NCBI GenBank assembly: GCA_025360665.1
Contig: JANYBU010000281.1
Location: forward strand, 1 to 10,443
DNA from: Nitrospira sp.
GTDB lineage: Bacteria > Nitrospirota > Nitrospiria > Nitrospirales > Nitrospiraceae
Reading direction: 5' to 3'
Length of the DNA stretch: 10,443 bases
Shown here one piece after another: positions 5,829-10,443 of this stretch (within the stretch, counting starts at the first letter, position 1; the number at the start of each line of letters is the position of its first letter). Made by a program: the position numbers and the translations under genes. Below the pieces are notes generated by a model that was not told the origin of the DNA, ran no database searches, and saw nothing but the letters and a program-made list of their open reading frames with translations.

Positions 5829-8318
5829 TTACCGGCTCCGAAAGGCCCCGCTGCCGGCTTTGATCGTCTTCCACAAGACGGTCACGTGACAGCGATCGCA
5901 TTGCGGCCCGAATCCCCCTTCGTGTTTATCGTCTTTCCTGTGGCAACCCGCACAGGCGCTGCTGACGGCAACCTTTTTCCCCATCGGCTTGGCGTGACAG
6001 GCGTAGCAATCCAAGGGCGCGTGGGCGCCGTCCAATATGAAGCTGGTGCGAGTATTGTGATCGAACTCCCATAGCTTCCAGTTTCTGGCATTGTGGCAGG
6101 TCTGACATTCCGTACCCAATCGCCGTTTATGGATATCCTCTTTCTCGTGACAAGCGATGCAGGCTGAGGGCGCGTCCTTAAAGGTCAGCGCTTGGTGGCA
6201 TTTTCGGCAGGGAGTGATGTCGTGGGCGCCCCGCAAGGGGAATGCGGACGTCTCATGGTCGAACACAACCTTGCGCCACTGATCCTCCGAATGGCAGGTT
6301 TCGCATTTGAAGCCCTCCTGTCCCTTATGCTTGTCATCTTTCTTGTGACAGGAGTAGCAGTCGGTCTTCAATTTGTCTTTATAGAGGTGCCCGGTATGAC
6401 AACTCTCGCAGGTAATGATGAAATGTCTCCCGCGCAATGGAAATTTCGTGAGACGATCGTGATCGAATAGGACGGATTTCCATTTCTTTTCCGTGTGACA
6501 TTCCTCGCAGCGATCCCCGAACTGGCCTTTGTGAACATCATCTTTGCTGTGACAGGACTGGCAACTTGTCAGTGTCTTGTCTTTATATAAGTGGCCCTTG
6601 TGACAACTTTGGCATCGCACCGACCGATGTTGGTCGCGCAAGACGTATTTCGTGTCGCGGTCATGATCGAACATACTATCTTTCCAGCTCTTGGCGATGT
6701 GGCATGACTCACATCGGTCCCCATATTGTCCCTTGTGCGTATCGTCTTTGTTGTGGCAGGCAACGCAGGTTGTCGGGGTTGTGCCTTTTGTTGACGGCAT
6801 CGTGTGACAACCCTCGCACTTCACCTCCACGTGCCTGCCGAACAGCATGTACTTGGTATCTCGATCGTGGTCGAACGAGGAGAGTTTCCAGCCCTTTTCG
6901 TTGTGGCAGGTATCGCACCCCTCACCAAACACCCCGTTATGGATGTCTTCCTTTCGGTGGCAGGCGTAACAGGCTGTCGGCGTCTTGTCGTTGTAGAGGC
7001 GGCCTTTGTGACAGCTCTCGCATGTGAGGCCTCTGTGTTTGTCTCGTAGCGGGTATTTGGTCTGACGGTCGTGATCGAAGACGATCTCTTTCCAACGCCG
7101 GTCGGTATGACAGGATTCACATCGCTCTCCGAATCGGCCCTTGTGCGAATCGTCCTTCTTATGACACGCGTAGCAGTCGGTCGGAGTCGGACGATATCGC
7201 TGGTCACTGTGACAGCCTTTGCAACGCGCGAGGATATGTCCCCCTCGCAGACGGAATTTCGACTTGTCATGATCGAAGCGGTCGAGGTCCATCCATTTCT
7301 TTTCTGTGTGACAGGTCTCGCACGTCTTTCCGAGAGCGCCCTGATGCACGTCCTTCTTCTTGTGGCAGGAGTAGCAATCGACCGGTGTTGGTTTATAGCG
7401 TTGATCGGAATGGCAGTCTTTGCACTTCGTGTCGATATGCTTGCCTCGGAGTAGGAACTTGGTCTTGTCATGGTCGAACGAGGGCGTATCTTTCCAATCT
7501 TTTTCTGTATGGCAGGATTCACACGCTCGACCTAACGCTCCTTCGTGCTTGTCGTCCTTCTTGTGACACGCATAGCAAGCCGTCGGAGTTTTCTCCTTCG
7601 CCACCGGGACCTTGTGGCAATTCTCACACTTCGTTGTTCTATGCTTGCCTAGCAGTGGATACTTCGTGTCCTTGTCGTGATTGAACGGAGGTGTTTTCCA
7701 GTCCTTTTCGCTGTGACAGGTCTCGCACTTGGGGCCGAACACGCCTTTGTGGTAGTCATCTTTCTTGTGGCAGGCCTGGCAATCTGAAGGGGCATCCCGA
7801 TACTTGAACTTGGGCTTGTGGCAGGCTTTGCAGTCTGCTTTCTTCGAATCGGCGTGGGCGCCGTTGAGTGCAAAATTCGTGTGCGAGTGGTTGAAAGTCG
7901 ATTCGTTGATCGGGGCGATGTTCTCCCCTCGCCCTTTGTGGTCTGTGTGGCAGTCCTTACATTCCCGTTGCTCCGTCAACCGACCATGAAATCTCTGCTT
8001 GCGATCGATGTCCTCCCTGACATCTTTGTGGCAATCCTGGCAGAGCCGAGTTTGTGCCGCTTTGTCGAACCGTTTGTGGCACTTTGCGCAGTCCTCTTCC
8101 CATTTCGCATGCTCCTGAATGACTTGGCCCGGCATCAACGCCGATTCAAGACTGTCGGCCCATGCGTACCCGCTGTTCCAGCTGCAGATTAAGGCAATAC
8201 CGATGATGAGACGGCGGAAGATGATTTCAGACTTATTCCCGGAAAATAATTGGCGAGTAGTGGCGGGGCGCGAAAATATCGGTCCGGCGGGAGAGGAATA
8301 CCAGGCGGGAGATAGCAT
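5829..8318 (-). CDS. Secreted 33-haem c-type cytochrome with ten tandem three-haem modules
   Basis: This 829-residue protein contains 33 CXXCH motifs by my count; each should bind one covalent haem c. A signal peptide core (RRLIIGIALI, 35-44) ends near AWA/D at about 54-55, preceded by an unusually long 34-residue N-terminal extension. No alternative ATG, GTG or TTG occurs in that stretch and no good ribosome binding site precedes the ATG, so the start is uncertain. The head (about 55-141) has haems 1-3. Ten modules follow, beginning at Phe 142, 212, 281, 348, 414, 482, 550, 618, 686 and 752. Each has the order FDHD, (G)xH, CxxCH, CxxCH, KDDxHKG, CxxCH, W. The three non-motif histidines per module are candidate distal ligands, implying bis-His low-spin haems. 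Apart from the signal sequence there is no membrane segment. The gene is 12 bases downstream of the DUF5666 lipoprotein gene. A periplasmic or surface electron conduit or store is inferred; no catalytic haem site is evident. Confidence 0.93.
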   Translation of the reverse strand: MLSPAWYSSPAGPIFSRPATTRQLFSGNKSEIIFRRLIIGIALICSWNSGYAWADSLESALMPGQVIQEHAKWEEDCAKCHKRFDKAAQTRLCQDCHKDVREDIDRKQRFHGRLTEQRECKDCHTDHKGRGENIAPINESTFNHSHTNFALNGAHADSKKADCKACHKPKFKYRDAPSDCQACHKKDDYHKGVFGPKCETCHSEKDWKTPPFNHDKDTKYPLLGKHRTTKCENCHKVPVAKEKTPTACYACHKKDDKHEGALGRACESCHTEKDWKDTPSFDHDKTKFLLRGKHIDTKCKDCHSDQRYKPTPVDCYSCHKKKDVHQGALGKTCETCHTEKKWMDLDRFDHDKSKFRLRGGHILARCKGCHSDQRYRPTPTDCYACHKKDDSHKGRFGERCESCHTDRRWKEIVFDHDRQTKYPLRDKHRGLTCESCHKGRLYNDKTPTACYACHRKEDIHNGVFGEGCDTCHNEKGWKLSSFDHDRDTKYMLFGRHVEVKCEGCHTMPSTKGTTPTTCVACHNKDDTHKGQYGDRCESCHIAKSWKDSMFDHDRDTKYVLRDQHRSVRCQSCHKGHLYKDKTLTSCQSCHSKDDVHKGQFGDRCEECHTEKKWKSVLFDHDRLTKFPLRGRHFIITCESCHTGHLYKDKLKTDCYSCHKKDDKHKGQEGFKCETCHSEDQWRKVVFDHETSAFPLRGAHDITPCRKCHQALTFKDAPSACIACHEKEDIHKRRLGTECQTCHNARNWKLWEFDHNTRTSFILDGAHAPLDCYACHAKPMGKKVAVSSACAGCHRKDDKHEGGFGPQCDRCHVTVLWKTIKAGSGAFRSR
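5832..7895 (-). repeat. Tandem array of ten ~204-base three-haem modules inside the cytochrome gene
   Basis: On the minus strand module starts fall at 7895, 7685, 7478, 7277, 7079, 6875, 6671, 6467, 6263 and 6065, with spacings of 198-210 bases. DNA identity is moderate, with protein motifs kept better than codons. Adjacent modules 3 and 4 share SDQRY(K/R)PTP. Modules 7 and 8 share GHLYKDK, and module 5 carries the related GRLYNDK. This pattern suggests growth by local tandem duplication followed by divergence. Modules 4-8 are nearly isometric (66-68 residues). Confidence 0.85.
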
Positions 8319-8330
8319 GCCGTTCTATGG

Positions 8331-9785
8331 CTAATCGCCACGCAAGGCCGATGACCACGTAACAGTATTTGCCTGATAGGTCCCGCGAAGGACGACTTTC
8401 TTGCCGCTTGAGAGACCGCTGAAGAAGGCACTTCTTCCGATCACTCCATAACGTCCACGAAATCCGCTCTCAGGAATCGATGACGTGTCGATGGAAGCCC
8501 CGAGCAGGACGATGATCGGATCTGCGGCAGACGTGACCAAGCCCTGCACCTGCACGTTCGACGTGGGGTCACTCCGCTCCACTTCTTTGGCCAAGACGGT
8601 ATTCCCGTCACGTAGTTGCCCATGAATCTGGAGATGGTCGCCACTGCGAAGATCGTTGAGGTGTCGTGGATTCCCCTGACCATGGAGGGCTGTCTTACCG
8701 TCGAATTGGATAACAAGGGCCGGTAAGCCCGTCAAGGTCAAGGTGTTGTCGCTCGGATTGATCGCGGCCACATTTGCCTGCAGTTCCGTCTCTCCTTTAA
8801 ATTCCACTTTCGTCGCGTTCACAATGCCGCCGACCAGCGAACCGTGCACCTCCAGATGGGCACCGACCAGGATGTCGTTGAGGGTTCCACCTTCGAAGGT
8901 CGTGCCGGCGCTTGTCTGCACATGCACGTTGCCGAGGAAGAAGTCGCCTGGACCGAGCATCTGGGTCACGAATTCTTCAACCTCGACGTCCTCGCCGTCT
9001 TTGGTGCCTAATCCTTCCAACTTCACTTTGGTCGCGGTCATCCGGATGCCGTACGGCCCCGGTCCTCCGGGTGAAGTCTGGCTTCCGCGAACGTCCACCA
9101 GCAGACCGTTCCAGGCATTCCCGGCAGGATTTGGCATCTGGCCAATGTCCGCACCAGTGTAGTCCACCGCCAAGCTGCCGATGGTAAAAGACTTGCTGCG
9201 TTCATCGTGCTGAGTGATGAATCCTTTCACCTGATAGTCGGCAGCGCCTATCTTGCGGTCGATGAGTGTGGCGACCACAGTACCTGGACCGGATACGAAG
9301 CCGCTCACTTCCACCAGGTCGTTCCGATTCAAATTACCGAGGGTAGGTACGCTGAGGTCGATGATGGTCGTCGTCGTGATCACCACCGTCTGACCCAAGA
9401 CAACGAGACTCGACCCATCCGGGGCCACCGATTGGACAATCCCCTCAACGGTATCTTCATAGACCAGCGTATTGGCCGTTCGTTGTGGAGGCTCGCTGGT
9501 CCCGTAGTTGTGGGTCAACGTGGCGTTGACGAGAACAACCATCCCTTTTTTGAGGTCGCTTTGGCTGCCGGGTTTCCCGTCGACCGTCATCGACGTGAGT
9601 CCAGTGTCGTATTCGTATCCGGAGACAAAGACGCTGCCGAATCCGGTGATTGGGCCAGAGACCACCGAGGCCGAATTGCCTGTCCCCCCGATTCCTCCGC
9701 CAGCCTGAGGACTTGGGCCGCACGATGCCAGCAGAATGAACAGACCTATGAGGGACGCGACGTTCTGACGTGCAGGCTGTCTCAT
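8331..9785 (-). CDS. DUF5666-type repeat lipoprotein
   Basis: This 484-residue protein has a clear lipoprotein signal peptide: basic n-region, hydrophobic core (about 11-20) and lipobox L19-A20-S21-C22. Gly at +2 predicts outer-membrane sorting under the Lol rule if that rule applies in this organism. A Gly-rich linker (GGGIGGTGNS) leads to about six similar beta-rich units, near residues 41-110, 112-177, 184-258, 266-329, 333-403 and 410-481. Each has the pattern (V/I)xGxV..., a central 'L..G..V.V.G' step (as in DLVEVSGFVSG, HLEVHGSLVGG, HLQIHGQLRDG) and an AT/AKxV strand. This matches my recollection of DUF5666 domains, thought to be OB-like small barrels. No catalytic or metal-binding pattern stands out, and the only Cys is the lipidation one. 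Its ATG overlaps the stop of the upstream DUF6502 gene (ATGA), and the 33-haem cytochrome follows after 12 bases. A scaffold or anchor role for the cytochrome is my inference. Confidence 0.82.
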   Translation of the reverse strand: MRQPARQNVASLIGLFILLASCGPSPQAGGGIGGTGNSASVVSGPITGFGSVFVSGYEYDTGLTSMTVDGKPGSQSDLKKGMVVLVNATLTHNYGTSEPPQRTANTLVYEDTVEGIVQSVAPDGSSLVVLGQTVVITTTTIIDLSVPTLGNLNRNDLVEVSGFVSGPGTVVATLIDRKIGAADYQVKGFITQHDERSKSFTIGSLAVDYTGADIGQMPNPAGNAWNGLLVDVRGSQTSPGGPGPYGIRMTATKVKLEGLGTKDGEDVEVEEFVTQMLGPGDFFLGNVHVQTSAGTTFEGGTLNDILVGAHLEVHGSLVGGIVNATKVEFKGETELQANVAAINPSDNTLTLTGLPALVIQFDGKTALHGQGNPRHLNDLRSGDHLQIHGQLRDGNTVLAKEVERSDPTSNVQVQGLVTSAADPIIVLLGASIDTSSIPESGFRGRYGVIGRSAFFSGLSSGKKVVLRGTYQANTVTWSSALRGD

Positions 9786-10443
9786 GATGAAGGGCTCTCT
9801 GAGTCGGATTCCTGCTGTTCTTCAAAATGATAAATCCCGAGCCCCACACGGACACGACCGGTCCCCTTCGAAGCTGGATTCACATCACGATCTCGATGAG
9901 CAAGCCAACGGTCGATCGCCTCCAACAATTCCTGCCCCTGGGCGGCGGCAAGGATCTGAAATTCCTTTGCAGCCTCGACAGGCACGTTGTCATACATGAC
10001 CTTGCGTTGGAAGCGGGGCTTGGATGGTTTCTGATACACGTTATGGTCGATGGTTGAGATGAGATCGGCGGTGTCAGTTCCAAGAACTTGCAATTTCTCG
10101 ACCGGACCTTTCTGAGGGATATAACCCCGAGAGAGAAGGCAAATCCGTCCATCTTTCAGCTGTTTCACGGCGCCGACCCGTAGCAATTCGTCCAGCATCG
10201 CGCGCACAGGGATGTCTCCACTGTAGCGTTTAACCAACTCACTGAATGATGCGCGATTCCCTTCCATCCGAAGTGGATGAGGATGGCCTCTCCCGTCCCC
10301 AAAGTCCGGGTCCCGCACCCATCCTGTGATGACCCGCGAAGCCCGGTGATACTCTTCCTCCACGACGGATTCGGTATCGGGCGGTTGCGCCAACAAACGT
10401 TGCACTTCCTTGCGCGTCAATCCGGTGAGGATGGCAATCCTAG
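9782..10443 (-). CDS. DUF6502 family protein with N-terminal helix-turn-helix-like segment (5' partial)
   Basis: The reading frame enters from the right edge of the window without a start, giving 219 visible residues. The first visible residues, RIAILTGLTRKEVQRLL, look like a DNA-binding helix-turn-helix. They continue through the TTG at 10418-10420, so that codon is probably internal rather than the true start. Downstream come the family-like segments ITGWVRDPDF, PLRMEGNRASFSELVKRYSGDIPVRAMLDEL, and a winged-helix-like KQLKDGRICLLSRGYIP. The C-terminus is acidic and Ser-rich (QESDSESPSS). No signal peptide is visible and the content is cytoplasmic in style. I recognise this as DUF6502, which I recall being found beside DUF5666 genes. 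It overlaps the DUF5666 start by ATGA, indicating tight translational coupling. A regulator role for the operon is inferred from the helix-turn-helix-like region, not shown. Confidence 0.75.
   Translation of the reverse strand, partial: RIAILTGLTRKEVQRLLAQPPDTESVVEEEYHRASRVITGWVRDPDFGDGRGHPHPLRMEGNRASFSELVKRYSGDIPVRAMLDELLRVGAVKQLKDGRICLLSRGYIPQKGPVEKLQVLGTDTADLISTIDHNVYQKPSKPRFQRKVMYDNVPVEAAKEFQILAAAQGQELLEAIDRWLAHRDRDVNPASKGTGRVRVGLGIYHFEEQQESDSESPSS

Noticed and set aside
5779..5870. Possible bidirectional terminator between the convergent genes
   Set aside because: Only a short GGCAGCG/CGCTGCC pairing with a long loop and no T-run, and it runs into the cytochrome coding sequence.
6192..7684. 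Several plus-strand open frames (for example 6192-6470, 6566-7027, 7071-7454) opposite the cytochrome
   Set aside because: They are antisense shadows of the repeated CXXCH codons; they repeat with the module period and lack ribosome sites or family motifs.
5832..7895. Regularly spaced repeats considered as a CRISPR-like or satellite array
   Set aside because: The ~204-base period is fully explained by haem modules in one intact open frame; units diverge at third positions.
8743..9830. Plus-strand open frames opposite the DUF5666 gene
   Set aside because: The minus-strand gene has a lipobox, repeats and operon context; the plus-strand frames have none.
10418..10420. TTG as the start of the DUF6502 gene
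   Set aside because: The frame stays open to the window edge and the helix-turn-helix-like segment begins upstream of it, so the true start is probably outside the window.

Overview
The window is a GC-rich stretch of a Gram-negative bacterial chromosome. System I cytochrome c maturation genes, lipoproteins, Sec signal peptides and a very large multiheme cytochrome point to a respiratory or chemolithotrophic organism. The gene mix (ccm genes, NHL-repeat protein, DUF5666 and DUF6502 pair, multiheme c) suggests a Nitrospira-like bacterium or a beta/gammaproteobacterium. That placement is recalled from family distributions, not demonstrated here, and is tentative.

Positions 1-4203 (+ strand) look like one transcription unit: the 3' end of ccmE, a heavily damaged and 5'-truncated ccmG, intact ccmH and ccmI joined by ATGA overlaps, a membrane-anchored Fe-S/FAD oxidoreductase, and a small Sel1-repeat lipoprotein. 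ccmF, which commonly lies between ccmE and ccmG, is absent from this spot. Positions 4204-4485 are non-coding and carry a plausible sigma70-type promoter. They are followed by a secreted six-repeat NHL beta-propeller gene (4486-5778, + strand).

Positions 10443-5829 (- strand) hold a second operon converging on the first. It contains a DUF6502 protein with a helix-turn-helix-like N-terminus (5' end outside the window), a DUF5666 lipoprotein overlapping it by ATGA, and, 12 bases further on, an 829-residue secreted cytochrome with 33 CXXCH haem sites. The cytochrome is built from ten tandem modules of about 68 residues, each with three haems and at least three extra histidines, preceded by a three-haem head.

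The most interesting system is this DUF6502 / DUF5666 lipoprotein / 33-haem cytochrome operon. It may encode a regulated envelope electron conduit or electron store, with the lipoprotein as partner or anchor. The haem-attachment machinery genes lie next door. The dead ccmG and the domain-permuted Fe-S/FAD protein inside the ccm operon are the second point of interest.
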